Shown: positions 33,432 to 40,986 of the stretch, piece after piece
Layout of the letters: each line of letters begins with the position of its first letter
How positions within the stretch are numbered: the stretch's first letter is position 1
NCBI GenBank assembly: GCA_944383275.1
Contig: CALWOV010000002.1
Span: 71,514 to 116,429, forward strand
Origin: an uncultured Clostridia bacterium
GTDB lineage: Bacteria > Bacillota > Clostridia > Christensenellales > UBA1242
Length of the DNA: 44,916 nucleotides
Direction: 5' to 3'
Notes under the pieces: model-generated
The model's database searches: none
The model's input: the letters and a program-made list of their open reading frames with translations, nothing else
What the model was told of the DNA's origin: nothing
Translations under genes and position numbers: made by a program

Positions 33432-34658
33432 TTAAAACTGTTTTTCTTGTTGGAAACAATTATTTGTAAAAAAATTATAGTTTTCATTTGTTTCAAAATT
33501 ATTTTGTTCAATATTTTTAAGCTTGTTTTGTATAGAAAGTTTTGTGTTATCAAGGTAACTATCTAGCCATATTTTTTTCTTGTTTTCGCCATTAAATAAA
33601 TGTAAATAATCTTCTGGCACAAAATCAATACATTCAGGGTATTTTTCAAGAAATTCAAATTTAAAATTGTCAAAATCATTTTCAACAAAATTTTTTATTT
33701 TAGTTATATATTCAAAAGCTAGGCTGTTTTTATCTTCAATTTTAGATTTAGTTAAATTGGTCATTATTATATTTGTATTTCTATATAAAAACGCTGGAGA
33801 ATTAAAGTTAGAACCTTTTTTTAAATAAGATAAACTAAAACCATTATCAAACATTGGTGCAAGTTTTAAATTGTTTTCATTTTTTATAAAGCTTATATTA
33901 GTTGTGTTCCTATCATCTTGAACAAATAGATAATCAAAAACTGCCATACCACAAAGCAACTCTTCATTTTGTGAATCAAAACTTAAATTATGTTTTTTTG
34001 CATAAGTTTCCCCAAACTTTAAAATATCTTTATCTGTAATGTTTATTGTCAAAATATTGTTAAGTTTATTTAACTCAACTCTGTTATTTTTAATTGCTTC
34101 TATGGCATTAGGTTTGAAAAATTGATGTAAATTTGGGTTATTATAAATATAATCTAAAAAATTAATTTTATAACAGATGTTGCTTTCTAAACTTTTTTTA
34201 ATGCCATATAGTTTAAATACTTTGGTATCATCAAGTTTTTTCTTATTTGTGGCAATATAAAACATAACTTTTGAAATGTTTGGATATATATGTTTTTCAT
34301 AAAAATCATCACCAAGTATCTCATTAAATTTGCTTTCTATATAATCTTTTTGGATTTTATCAACACTTATTTCAGTTTCATTATTTTTTAAAAAACTTTT
34401 AATTAATGCACCCTTTTGATTCCATAGTGAATAGTTAGCAAGTGTTACATCTTGACAAGGTATATCAAGTTTTTTGCAGATTTCTGAAATTAAAATTTCA
34501 TTTAATATAGATGTTTTAGCCTGGTATATATTGAAAGGTATTTTAAATAAAAATTTTTCATTATTCTTTGTAAGCCATATTGTAGCAGTGTATAACTTTT
34601 TAGAATTTGGTTTTGGTTTTATTATTTTTTTTATGCTAAATAAATCTATATTTTCCAC
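33432..34658 (-). CDS. HipA-like kinase domain protein
   Basis: 408 residues, start GTG at 34658 after AGAGG. EKFLFKIPF (Lys39) fits the ATP-binding Lys strand and LNEILISEIC (Glu54) the paired Glu of the HipA/CtkA fold. The catalytic block is FDYLFVQDDRNTTNISFI (Asp249-Arg250, Asn254) followed by LAPMFDNGFSLSY with the metal-binding Asp271; this D-x-R-x3-N ... P-x-F-D-N-G order is the HipA catalytic and metal motif. The N-terminal half (80-230) is unlike HipA. No hipB-type antitoxin is adjacent, so it may be a stand-alone Ser/Thr kinase rather than a toxin. The last 25 residues are Asn/Phe-rich. Kinase activity is inferred from motifs. Confidence 0.7.
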   Translation of the reverse strand: MENIDLFSIKKIIKPKPNSKKLYTATIWLTKNNEKFLFKIPFNIYQAKTSILNEILISEICKKLDIPCQDVTLANYSLWNQKGALIKSFLKNNETEISVDKIQKDYIESKFNEILGDDFYEKHIYPNISKVMFYIATNKKKLDDTKVFKLYGIKKSLESNICYKINFLDYIYNNPNLHQFFKPNAIEAIKNNRVELNKLNNILTINITDKDILKFGETYAKKHNLSFDSQNEELLCGMAVFDYLFVQDDRNTTNISFIKNENNLKLAPMFDNGFSLSYLKKGSNFNSPAFLYRNTNIIMTNLTKSKIEDKNSLAFEYITKIKNFVENDFDNFKFEFLEKYPECIDFVPEDYLHLFNGENKKKIWLDSYLDNTKLSIQNKLKNIEQNNFETNENYNFFTNNCFQQEKQF

Positions 34659-34675
34659 AAAATACCTCTATTGGT

Positions 34676-34684
34676 ATTATATCA
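34676..34684 (-). promoter_or_regulatory. extended -10 promoter of the HipA-like gene
   Basis: Minus strand TGATATAAT (34684-34676); the -35 (TTTTCA, 17 bp away) is weak. The leader would be only about 10 bases and just cover AGAGG. Confidence 0.55.
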
Positions 34685-34780
34685 TAATTACAATTTTTTG
34701 AAAAGATGGTTTTTAAAATTTTTTATATGTTTTTAGATATTTTGAATGTATTTATTTGCAAAATATATTAAAATTTATTA

Positions 34781-34789
34781 TGATATAAC
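34781..34789 (+). promoter_or_regulatory. extended -10 promoter of the PlsC-like gene
   Basis: TGATATAAC at 34781-34789, no good -35 at 17 bp (TTGCAA lies 22 bp away). It would start the mRNA near 34796, which agrees with a TTG start at 34815 and excludes the longer frame from 34746. Confidence 0.45.
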
Positions 34790-34814
34790 TATTATAAATT
34801 TAAAGGAACAAGAT

Positions 34815-35546
34815 TTGAAAAAGAAAAATAATAAAAAACCATTTTTTAGATTTGTTAAATGTATTTTAAGAATATTTAAGCGAAAGCCTAAAATAATTAA
34901 TTTAAACGATGAAGAACTAGAAGATGGTGCAATATATTTAACAAATCACTGTGCTGCAAGTGGTCCATTAATGTATGAACTTTATTTTCCAAAACTTTTT
35001 CGTTTTTGGGGAACTTATGAAATGTGTGGAAATTTAAAACAAAGATGGGGCTATCTTGCTAATGTTTACTTTCCAAATAAAAAACATTTTCCTAAATGGA
35101 TATCTAAAATTTTTGCCACATTTGCAACCCCGTTTATGCATATGTTTTATAAGGGAATGCAAGTAATTCCAACATATCCAGATTCACGATTGCGCACAAC
35201 TTTAAAAACAAGTTTTGAAGAGTTAGATAAAGATATTAATTTAATTATTTTTCCAGAGAACTCATCAGATGGTTACCATGCAGAATTAAAAGAGTATTTT
35301 GCAGGTTTTTTACTTTTGGCAAAATATTATTATAAGTATCGTGGCAAAAATTTAAAAATATATAATATGTATTATTGCAAAAAGAAAAATAAATTAATAA
35401 TAGATAAGGCTGTTTATTATTTAGATTTAATAAAAGGGAATAAAACAGCAAAAGAAATTGCAAACGATTTTAAAGAACAAGTTAATAATTTATACCATAC
35501 ATATTGTGTAAATGATGAAAAACAAAAACAAACAAAAATTGATTGA
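34815..35546 (+). CDS. PlsC-like acyltransferase fold protein lacking the catalytic Asp
   Basis: 243 residues from a TTG at 34815 (AAAGGAACA upstream). The acyltransferase core is recognisable: YLTNHCAASGPLMYEL aligns with the NHx4D motif (His45), but the Asp position is Gly50. IFPENSSDGYHAEL corresponds to FPEGTRS and the FRFWGTYEM segment to the region after motif I. An 11-residue Lys/Asn-rich N-terminus precedes it. Either the enzyme uses another residue or it is a binding paralogue. The end of the gene contains the -35 box of the peroxiredoxin promoter. Related to, but clearly different from, the acyltransferase at 30277-31125. Confidence 0.7.
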   Translation: MKKKNNKKPFFRFVKCILRIFKRKPKIINLNDEELEDGAIYLTNHCAASGPLMYELYFPKLFRFWGTYEMCGNLKQRWGYLANVYFPNKKHFPKWISKIFATFATPFMHMFYKGMQVIPTYPDSRLRTTLKTSFEELDKDINLIIFPENSSDGYHAELKEYFAGFLLLAKYYYKYRGKNLKIYNMYYCKKKNKLIIDKAVYYLDLIKGNKTAKEIANDFKEQVNNLYHTYCVNDEKQKQTKID

Positions 35547-35571
35547 CAAGTTTTTGTTTTTTTAATATACT
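35543..35571 (+). promoter_or_regulatory. strong promoter of the peroxiredoxin-perR operon
   Basis: TTGACA (35543-35548), 17 bp, TATACT (35566-35571): near-consensus. The -35 overlaps the stop codon of the upstream gene, and the -10 is directly followed by the palindrome at 35572-35596. Confidence 0.85.
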
Positions 35572-35596
35572 ATTAATGGAATTGATTTCCATTAAT
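35572..35596. promoter_or_regulatory. operator-like palindrome on the peroxiredoxin start site, probable PerR box
   Basis: Arms ATTAATGGAA and TTCCATTAAT (perfect, 10 bp each) around TTGAT. It covers the expected start of transcription, so a bound repressor would block it. The operon itself encodes a PerR-like Fur-family repressor, and such operators are 15-25-bp A/T-rich inverted repeats. It is not the exact Bacillus PerR box, so the assignment is inference. Confidence 0.7.
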
Positions 35597-35614
35597 TAAT
35601 TTAAAGGAGTTTTT

Positions 35615-36283
35615 ATGGAATATAATAGAATGCCATTAATTGGCGATGATGCACCAGAATTTACAGCAGTTACCACACAAGGAACTATAAATTTTCCACA
35701 AGATTATGAAGGGAAATGGGTTATTTTATTTTCGCACCCAGCCGATTTTACGCCAGTGTGCACAACTGAATTTATGACATTTGGTTCAATGATTAATGAG
35801 TTTAAAGAGTTGAATACCGAACTTGTTGGTTTAAGTGTTGACTCGCTTTACTCACACATTGCTTGGTTAAGAAAAATTCAAGAATTAGATTGGAATGGCA
35901 AAAAGAATATAGAAGTAACTTTTCCATTAATTGAAGATATTCGTATGGAAATAGCAAATAAATATGGTATGATTCAACCAGGTCAGTCTAATACTCAGGC
36001 AGTAAGAGCAGTATTTGTTATTGACCCAAAAGGAAAAATTAGAACAATACTTTACTATCCTCTTTCAACAGGAAGAAACTTTGATGAAATTAAAAGAATT
36101 ATTCAAGCACTTCAAAAAGCAGATAAAGACAATGTGGCAACACCAGCAGATTGGAGACCTGGCGATGATGTTATAATTCCAACAGCAGGTTCTTGTGGCG
36201 TTGCAAAAGAACGAGTTGAAAGTAATGCTGCTGGCCAATATTGCCTTGATTGGTTTATGTGCTTTAAAAAAGAAAAGAAATAA
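35615..36283 (+). CDS. peroxiredoxin (Prx6/archaeal AhpC-like)
   Basis: 222 residues. Peroxidatic Cys in HPADFTPVCTTEF, with the conserved Pro, Thr and a downstream Arg (AVRAVFVIDPKGKIR). The long C-terminal arm with GSCGVAKER and YCLDWFMCF supplies further Cys residues, as in archaeal-type two/three-Cys Prx6 proteins, whose length is also about 220. It reduces hydrogen peroxide and organic peroxides; superoxide reductase elsewhere in the window makes peroxide, so the two steps connect. RBS AAAGGAG. The next gene, perR-like, starts one base after its stop, so both are made from one message. Confidence 0.92.
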   Translation: MEYNRMPLIGDDAPEFTAVTTQGTINFPQDYEGKWVILFSHPADFTPVCTTEFMTFGSMINEFKELNTELVGLSVDSLYSHIAWLRKIQELDWNGKKNIEVTFPLIEDIRMEIANKYGMIQPGQSNTQAVRAVFVIDPKGKIRTILYYPLSTGRNFDEIKRIIQALQKADKDNVATPADWRPGDDVIIPTAGSCGVAKERVESNAAGQYCLDWFMCFKKEKK

Positions 36284-36284
36284 A

Positions 36285-36680
36285 ATGAGAAATACAAAGC
36301 AAAAAGATTATATATTAAATAATCTTAAAAATCGCTTAGACCACCCAACTGCACAACAAATTTATAACTCAGCCCAAAAAGATAATATCAATATTGGCTA
36401 CACAACAACTTACAGAATTTTAAATAACTTAACAGAACAGGGTAAGGCTTGTAAATTAATAACAAAAGATAATATTGCTCATTACGATTATATTACCAAT
36501 AATCATATGCATTTAATTTGTAACATATGTGGTAAAATTTTAGATATACCAAACGAAGTAGTTTTTAATAAAAAATTTAATGCTAAAAATTGGGGATTTA
36601 ATATAAATTCGCAAGAAATTACTGTTTATGGTGTATGTGAAAACTGTAAAAATATTGAAACTAAAAAATATAAGAACTGA
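36285..36680 (+). CDS. perR: PerR-like Fur-family peroxide regulator
   Basis: 131 residues from the ATG at 36285. Winged-helix DNA-binding part (HPTAQQIYNSAQ ... GYTTTYRILNNLTEQG), then the dimer domain with structural zinc Cys79, Cys82, Cys118, Cys121. The five ligands of the Bacillus PerR regulatory metal site (His37, Asp85, His91, His93, Asp104) align with His20, Asp68, His74, His76 and Asp87 here, and YGVCENC matches PerR's YGVCQEC. It senses peroxide by metal-catalysed His oxidation. Co-transcribed with the peroxiredoxin and probably binding the palindrome before it. The short N-terminus (about 17 residues less than Bacillus PerR) is notable. Confidence 0.85.
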   Translation: MRNTKQKDYILNNLKNRLDHPTAQQIYNSAQKDNINIGYTTTYRILNNLTEQGKACKLITKDNIAHYDYITNNHMHLICNICGKILDIPNEVVFNKKFNAKNWGFNINSQEITVYGVCENCKNIETKKYKN

Positions 36681-36702
36681 TTAAATTCAGTTCTTATTTT
36701 TT
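36671..36702 (+). terminator. terminator of the peroxiredoxin-perR operon
   Basis: TAAGAACTGA-TTAAA-TTCAGTTCTTA stem with a following T run (TTTTTT). Confidence 0.85.
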
Positions 36703-36711
36703 AACCATATT

Positions 36712-37203
36712 TTATTTTTCTTTTGGAAAGTTATCTCCACAATAAGGGCAGTGCCAGAACTCTTCTTGTTCTTCAAGTTTTCCACCACAATTTAAACATC
36801 TGTGTTTTTCAATTTTGCGTTTTGGTTTTTCTTTATTATTTAAAGTTAAAGTTTCACCATCATATAGATAACCTGTTATATACTTTTTATTAATTGCTTT
36901 TGTTATAAGCGATTTAGTTTCTTTTTCAGAAATTTGTAATTGCTGTGCGATTTCTTTGTTAGTTGTTAGGTTTTCTTCCATAACGGCTTCAACAACGCGT
37001 TTCAATTTAAAAAAAGAAGCATATTTTATCCACAAAAGTGGACCACCATAAAAACCGAAAACAACAAAAATTATACCCAAAGCCATTAATACCCAAATTT
37101 CTCCAGCAAATAAAACTATCATCGGTATTCCAACAACAAACAACACCGAACTTAAAAGTGCAACTATTAATGACACATTCATATCTTTTTTAACTTTACT
37201 CAT
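36712..37203 (-). CDS. membrane protein with HTH-like segment and C-terminal zinc ribbon
   Basis: 163 residues: two membrane helices (about 10-30 and 35-57), a helical stretch KRVVEAVMEENLTTNKEIAQQLQISEKETKSLI that reads like a winged-helix DNA-binding unit (about 68-115), and a C-terminal zinc ribbon (CLNCG...CPYCG). No family recognised. A TATAAT box lies six bases before its ATG with TTTACT 17 bp further up, and no Shine-Dalgarno is seen, so the transcript may be leaderless. The fold order suggests a membrane-tethered regulator (inference). Confidence 0.65.
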   Translation of the reverse strand: MSKVKKDMNVSLIVALLSSVLFVVGIPMIVLFAGEIWVLMALGIIFVVFGFYGGPLLWIKYASFFKLKRVVEAVMEENLTTNKEIAQQLQISEKETKSLITKAINKKYITGYLYDGETLTLNNKEKPKRKIEKHRCLNCGGKLEEQEEFWHCPYCGDNFPKEK

Positions 37204-37209
37204 ATTATT

Positions 37210-37238
37210 ATTATAATGTAATAATCATAAAAAGTAAA
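37210..37238 (-). promoter_or_regulatory. promoter close to the ATG of the zinc-ribbon membrane gene
   Basis: Minus strand TTTACT (37238-37233), 17 bp, TATAAT (37215-37210), six bases before the start codon. Confidence 0.5.
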
Positions 37239-37443
37239 CTAAAAATTAAAAATTAATTATATATCTTTTATATATAAATTTTTAATCATAAAACTGTAAA
37301 TTTAATTTTTTATATCTTTTATTTCTATTTAAACTTAAAAATTTGTTTTATTTTTAAAATTTTTGTCTTATTTTGTTTTTCATAAATAATTTTTTAAAAA
37401 CTGCTTAACTTAAAATCATAAATTAAAAAAGGAGTTAAGTTGT

Positions 37444-38370
37444 ATGCAAAAAATAAAATTTTTACCATTTATGTTTATGGCTTTAATGTGTGTTTTGTTT
37501 GGTATAGATGGCTTTCAAAATTCTGTAGATATTAACAAACAAGTTAATGCAGAAGAATTAGAAAAAACTGAAGTTGCAAAAGAAATAGATATAGAAGATA
37601 AAAAAATAGATATTGAAGATAATAAGTTAAATATAGAACCAAAGAAAATAGTTGATGAAAATAAATCAGAAGCACAAGACAAAGAACTTAATTTAGAAAA
37701 TAAAGAAAAAATTGCTTCAAAATTAAATCTTGAAATTGTAGAAGATGCTATTGAAGCAAAAGACGAAGATGAAGAAAAAAATTCAGAATTTAATGAAACT
37801 GAAATTTGTGTTATTGGCGAAAGTTCAATAAAAGTTACTCCAGATACAGCAAAAGTTTATGTAACAATTGAAAATGTAGATGTTAATGTTGCTGTTTCAA
37901 AAGAGCAAACTTTTAATATGTATAAAATTGCAAAAGAAAAACTTGAAAATTTAGGTGCAGTTGAAGTAATGTCAACATCTTTTACAACCTATCCTAGTTG
38001 TGATTATAAATGTGGCAAAGACTTAATTGGTTATTATGCTGTTTTAAATTTTTGTTATAAACTTGATGATTTATCTTTAATTAAAAGTTCAATAGATGAT
38101 TTAATGAATATGGGGATAAAATCAATAAATTATATTAATTATGAAGTTTCAAATTCAAAAGATGTATATCAAAAAGTTTTAAAACAAGCCATTGATAATG
38201 CTAAAACTAAAGCCGAATTTATATCTAACAGAACCGATTTGTCTTTAGTTAAAGTTCGTGAAGAAAACACTTACTATTGCTCAACTTTATATAAAAGTTA
38301 CAATGAAGCAGATTTAGATTTAGTAAGCCAAGTTGAAATTACAGCAAAAGTAAAAGCAGAATTTGAATAG
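37444..38370 (+). CDS. secreted SIMPL-domain (DUF541) protein
   Basis: 308 residues. Signal peptide or membrane anchor at 5-24 (FLPFMFMALMCVLFGIDGF), a highly charged linker (about 38-115) of imperfect repeats such as DIEDKKIDIEDNKLNIEPKK, then a SIMPL domain from about residue 120: IGESSIKVTPDTAKVYVTIE and a closing VSQVEITAKVKAEFE. Family members are periplasmic or surface proteins of uncertain function, some linked to oxidative stress or S-layers. RBS AAAGGAG, terminator after it. The linker is probably disordered and lifts the domain off the membrane. Confidence 0.82.
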   Translation: MQKIKFLPFMFMALMCVLFGIDGFQNSVDINKQVNAEELEKTEVAKEIDIEDKKIDIEDNKLNIEPKKIVDENKSEAQDKELNLENKEKIASKLNLEIVEDAIEAKDEDEEKNSEFNETEICVIGESSIKVTPDTAKVYVTIENVDVNVAVSKEQTFNMYKIAKEKLENLGAVEVMSTSFTTYPSCDYKCGKDLIGYYAVLNFCYKLDDLSLIKSSIDDLMNMGIKSINYINYEVSNSKDVYQKVLKQAIDNAKTKAEFISNRTDLSLVKVREENTYYCSTLYKSYNEADLDLVSQVEITAKVKAEFE

Positions 38371-38381
38371 TTAAAATTAAA

Positions 38382-38413
38382 TAAAAACAACCATTTATTT
38401 ATGGTTGTTTTTA
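38382..38413 (+). terminator. terminator of the SIMPL-domain gene
   Basis: TAAAAACAACCAT-TTATTT-ATGGTTGTTTTTA, 13-bp stem with T run. Confidence 0.88.
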
Positions 38414-38437
38414 TTTTGTAAAAATATTAATGCGTTT

Positions 38438-38582
38438 TAGTTTTATCTTGTTTTAAGATTAAAACTGTAAATTCATTACTAAATTGTTATAAATTTTTTA
38501 ATTTTATTAATATTTTTTATATTATAAAAGTTTATTTTGCATTTACACAAACAACACCTAATTTTAAATTTTACCTTACATA
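38438..38582 (+). repeat. decayed copy of the modular repeat, first of three in tandem
   Basis: AGTTTTATCT, AAAACTGTAAATTCATTAC and the right end AAATTTTACCTTACATA resemble the intact copy that follows directly (AGTTTTGTCT, AAAACTGATGTTAATTCAAA, AAATTTTAACATCACATA). Left limit uncertain. Confidence 0.4.
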
Positions 38583-38740
38583 GTTTATATTATCGGAAGT
38601 TTTGTCTGAATGCACACGAAGCAAAGCGAGTGTATATTCAAGCAAAACTGATGTTAATTCAAACTGTGATGGCGAGCAAAGCACGCAAATTCGTTAGAAT
38701 TTATTAAAATTTTATGTTAGTAAAATTTTAACATCACATA
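38583..38740 (+). repeat. modular stem-loop repeat, copy A (left module 1, right module 1)
   Basis: 158 bp from GTTTATATTATCGGAAGT to ACATCACATA. Left module 1: TTTTG..CAAAA, GAAT..ATTC and ACAC..GTGT pair into one long imperfect stem over a loop GAAGCAAAGCGA. Right module 1: GTGATG..CATCAC enclose TTAAAATTTTA-TGTTAG-TAAAATTTTAA, an 11-bp stem. Non-coding. Confidence 0.9.
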
Positions 38741-38741
38741 A

Positions 38742-38899
38742 GTTTATATTATCGGAAGTTTTGTCTGAATGCACACAAAGCAAAGCGAGTGTATATTCAA
38801 GCAAAACTGATGTTAATTCAAACAGTGATGCAGTTGGGACAACGGATTTGCGTTTAGCAAATTGGTTTGTGAACATCGTGAGCAAAACAACATCACATA
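38742..38899 (+). repeat. modular stem-loop repeat, copy B (left module 1, right module 2)
   Basis: 158 bp, tandem to copy A with one base between. The left 90 bp are nearly identical to A; the right part is a different module with hairpins GTTG-GGA-CAAC, ATTTGC-GTTTA-GCAAAT and TTTGT..GCAAA, again closed by GTGATG..CATCAC. A partial next left boundary GTTTATATTATAG follows (38900-38912), then the end of the TraX-family gene at 38939. Confidence 0.9.
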
Positions 38900-38938
38900 G
38901 TTTATATTATAGATTTGAAATTAAACAAAATTATTATT

Positions 38939-39682
38939 TTAAACTAAAAGAGTAATTAAATAAAGCACTAGCAAATGTGTTGGGTAAAAAATGTAGAATA
39001 GCCATTTTAAACTGTATTTTCCTTTTTCGCCATTATATAAAAGCAAAAACGGAATAGCAATAAGTGTAAATAAAGTGTGAAATGAAAAAAAGTTTATTTC
39101 TGTTAAAGTTAAAAATTGTAAAAGCCAATAAACAATTATAAATAAAGCTATAGTTAGCCACATAATTAATTTAGAATATTTATAGTCAGAGTGATAAAAT
39201 AAATAAAATATAACAGGTAAGAAAACTCCATAAAGACCATAAGAAACACTAATTCCAAACATTTCGCCAATAAAAATAGCAAAAATTATAAGAACAATTA
39301 AACAAGCATAAAGTGTGTTATATGGACTTTTCTTACATAAATCTATTAAATAAAATATCAGTAATGAGAGCAAAAATGTAAAAAGAATATTTAAAGCAAA
39401 CACATCATTACTTATAGCAAAATAATATATAGGTTGAGATATTAGCGCAAACAACAAAATTAGTAAACTATAACGCTTTTTATTGTTTGTGTAATACCAT
39501 CCTTCTGCAATAAAAAATGCAAAAATTGGAAAAGAAATTCGACCAATAGTTCTTAAAAGTTGATATAGCCACAGCAAATTCCAACTTGCAAAAACTTCTT
39601 CTCCAATCACGGCACCAATGTGGTCAATTAACATCGTTATCAATGCCAACCACTTTAAAAAAGACCTGTTAAATAATTTCAT
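38939..39682 (-). CDS. TraX-family membrane protein
   Basis: 247 residues, about eight membrane helices. LKWLALITMLIDHIGAVIG, RTIGRISFPIFAFFIAEGWYYTNN and the terminal LKWLFYIFYPTHLLVLYLI are typical of the TraX/acyltransferase-3-like family. The family is named for F-pilin acetylation, but in Gram-positive chromosomes its role is unknown, perhaps O-acetylation of surface polymers. Two promoter elements (TTGTTG-18-TATAAT) end eight bases before the ATG and no Shine-Dalgarno is seen, suggesting a nearly leaderless message. Its 3' end faces a tandem of structured repeats. Confidence 0.82.
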   Translation of the reverse strand: MKLFNRSFLKWLALITMLIDHIGAVIGEEVFASWNLLWLYQLLRTIGRISFPIFAFFIAEGWYYTNNKKRYSLLILLFALISQPIYYFAISNDVFALNILFTFLLSLLIFYLIDLCKKSPYNTLYACLIVLIIFAIFIGEMFGISVSYGLYGVFLPVIFYLFYHSDYKYSKLIMWLTIALFIIVYWLLQFLTLTEINFFSFHTLFTLIAIPFLLLYNGEKGKYSLKWLFYIFYPTHLLVLYLITLLV

Positions 39683-39690
39683 ATCTTAAT

Positions 39691-39720
39691 ATTATAAAAT
39701 TTAATAAAAAATCTCAACAA
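39691..39720 (-). promoter_or_regulatory. promoter of the TraX-family gene
   Basis: Minus strand TTGTTG (39720-39715), 18 bp, TATAAT (39696-39691), eight bases before the start codon. Confidence 0.5.
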
Positions 39721-39832
39721 AAACTTGATAAAATAAAAAATTTTATTTTAAACTGAGTTTTCTTGCACATAAAAAATCAGATATTTTTACTAAAAATAAT
39801 CTATACTTATTACACAATAAAGGAGTAAAATA

Positions 39833-40972
39833 ATGAAAAAAGTAATTGAAAAACAAATTATAACTGAAGATAATGTGGAATATAAAAATGTAAGTTACAA
39901 AGACTGTTTATTTAAAGATATTGATTTAAGTAAAAAAGTTTTTAATAACATAAATTTTTATAATTGCGAGTTTGACAATGCGTATTTAGCAGGAAGTGTT
40001 TTGTTTAATTCAAGTTTTGAATTTTGTAGACTTAACGATAGTGATTTATCTTATGCTACTTTTTTAGATAGCGATTTTACAACTACTGTAGCAAAAAAAT
40101 CTAATTTTTTTAATTCTAAATTTAGTAATATAACAAATATTGATACTTATTTTATTGATTGTAATATGAACTTATCAAAACTTGATGAATTCAACACTAA
40201 CAAACCTATGTTAATTGATTGTGCTGATAAATTAAGTGATTTTCAAAATAGTGAATATATTTTAAAATCTTGTGGGAGGCCATGTGGTTGGCATTATTCA
40301 TTAGATGGCACTATTGATAAAAAATTACAGCCATATCAGTTGTCTGCAATTCCGACAAAAGATATACCTAAATTAAGTTTAGAATCTGAAAATAATATAA
40401 TTTATAAAAAAGATTTTTCACATCAAAATATAACCAAATTAGATATGAATAACAAAATTTACATTAATTGTAAATTTAACGATGCAGTAAGTTTTAACAA
40501 AATCATTCAAAATACTGCTTTTGTTAATTGCGAATTAAAAAATATTGGATTTACAAATGCTGTTTTAAATAATTGCAATATAGATGGTTGTATTATGACA
40601 AGTAGTAATTTTTACGGCGCAACATTTCTAAATACCAATGTTTTTAATAGTGATATAGATTTTTCTAATTTTTCAACAAGTAAACATTACAACAGTATGT
40701 TTTATAAAAACAGTATGAAAGAATGTTCATTAAGTTTTCTTAAAGAAGGAAAAATGACAATTTTAGAAAGTGATATTATAGATTCTAGAACATCTTATAT
40801 TGCGCCAAAAACCTTAGTAATTGACGAGTCAACTTATTACTCAAATATCGATAAAGACCACAGTTTATCAGAAATTGATAAAGTAAGCAAGGAATTTAGA
40901 CAAATAATTGCTGATAGTTTCGAAACACAAACCTGTAACTTAAAAGATGATATAATTGAAAGAGTTATGTAA
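39833..40972 (+). CDS. pentapeptide-repeat-like protein
   Basis: 379 residues, no signal peptide. Two regions (about 18-130 and 195-300) consist of runs of the pentapeptide type with a central Leu/Phe and small residue two before it, e.g. FKDIDLSKKVFNNINFYNCEFDNAYLAG and FTNAVLNNCNIDGCIMTSSNFYGATFLNTN, which fold as a right-handed beta helix. Asn, Ser and Cys replace much of the usual Ala-Asp-Leu. The last 70 residues are not repeats. Family members include gyrase-protecting proteins (Qnr, McbG), but no specific role can be assigned. RBS AAAGGAG. Confidence 0.75.
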   Translation: MKKVIEKQIITEDNVEYKNVSYKDCLFKDIDLSKKVFNNINFYNCEFDNAYLAGSVLFNSSFEFCRLNDSDLSYATFLDSDFTTTVAKKSNFFNSKFSNITNIDTYFIDCNMNLSKLDEFNTNKPMLIDCADKLSDFQNSEYILKSCGRPCGWHYSLDGTIDKKLQPYQLSAIPTKDIPKLSLESENNIIYKKDFSHQNITKLDMNNKIYINCKFNDAVSFNKIIQNTAFVNCELKNIGFTNAVLNNCNIDGCIMTSSNFYGATFLNTNVFNSDIDFSNFSTSKHYNSMFYKNSMKECSLSFLKEGKMTILESDIIDSRTSYIAPKTLVIDESTYYSNIDKDHSLSEIDKVSKEFRQIIADSFETQTCNLKDDIIERVM

Positions 40973-40986
40973 ATTAAAATAAACCA

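Noticed and set aside
33432..34658. Type II toxin-antitoxin module hipBA
   Set aside because: No small helix-turn-helix gene lies upstream; the neighbouring 159-residue protein is downstream, 166 bases away, and shows no HipB features.
36285..36680. Fur or Zur instead of PerR
   Set aside because: All five ligands of the PerR regulatory site and the YGVCENC block are present, and the gene is co-transcribed with a peroxiredoxin; Fur/Zur cannot be wholly excluded but fit less well.
38761..38955. Open frame of 64 codons across repeat copy B
   Set aside because: It lies inside the structured non-coding repeat, reads poorly (start inside the conserved repeat, end in flanking DNA), and the equivalent frame is closed in copies A and D.
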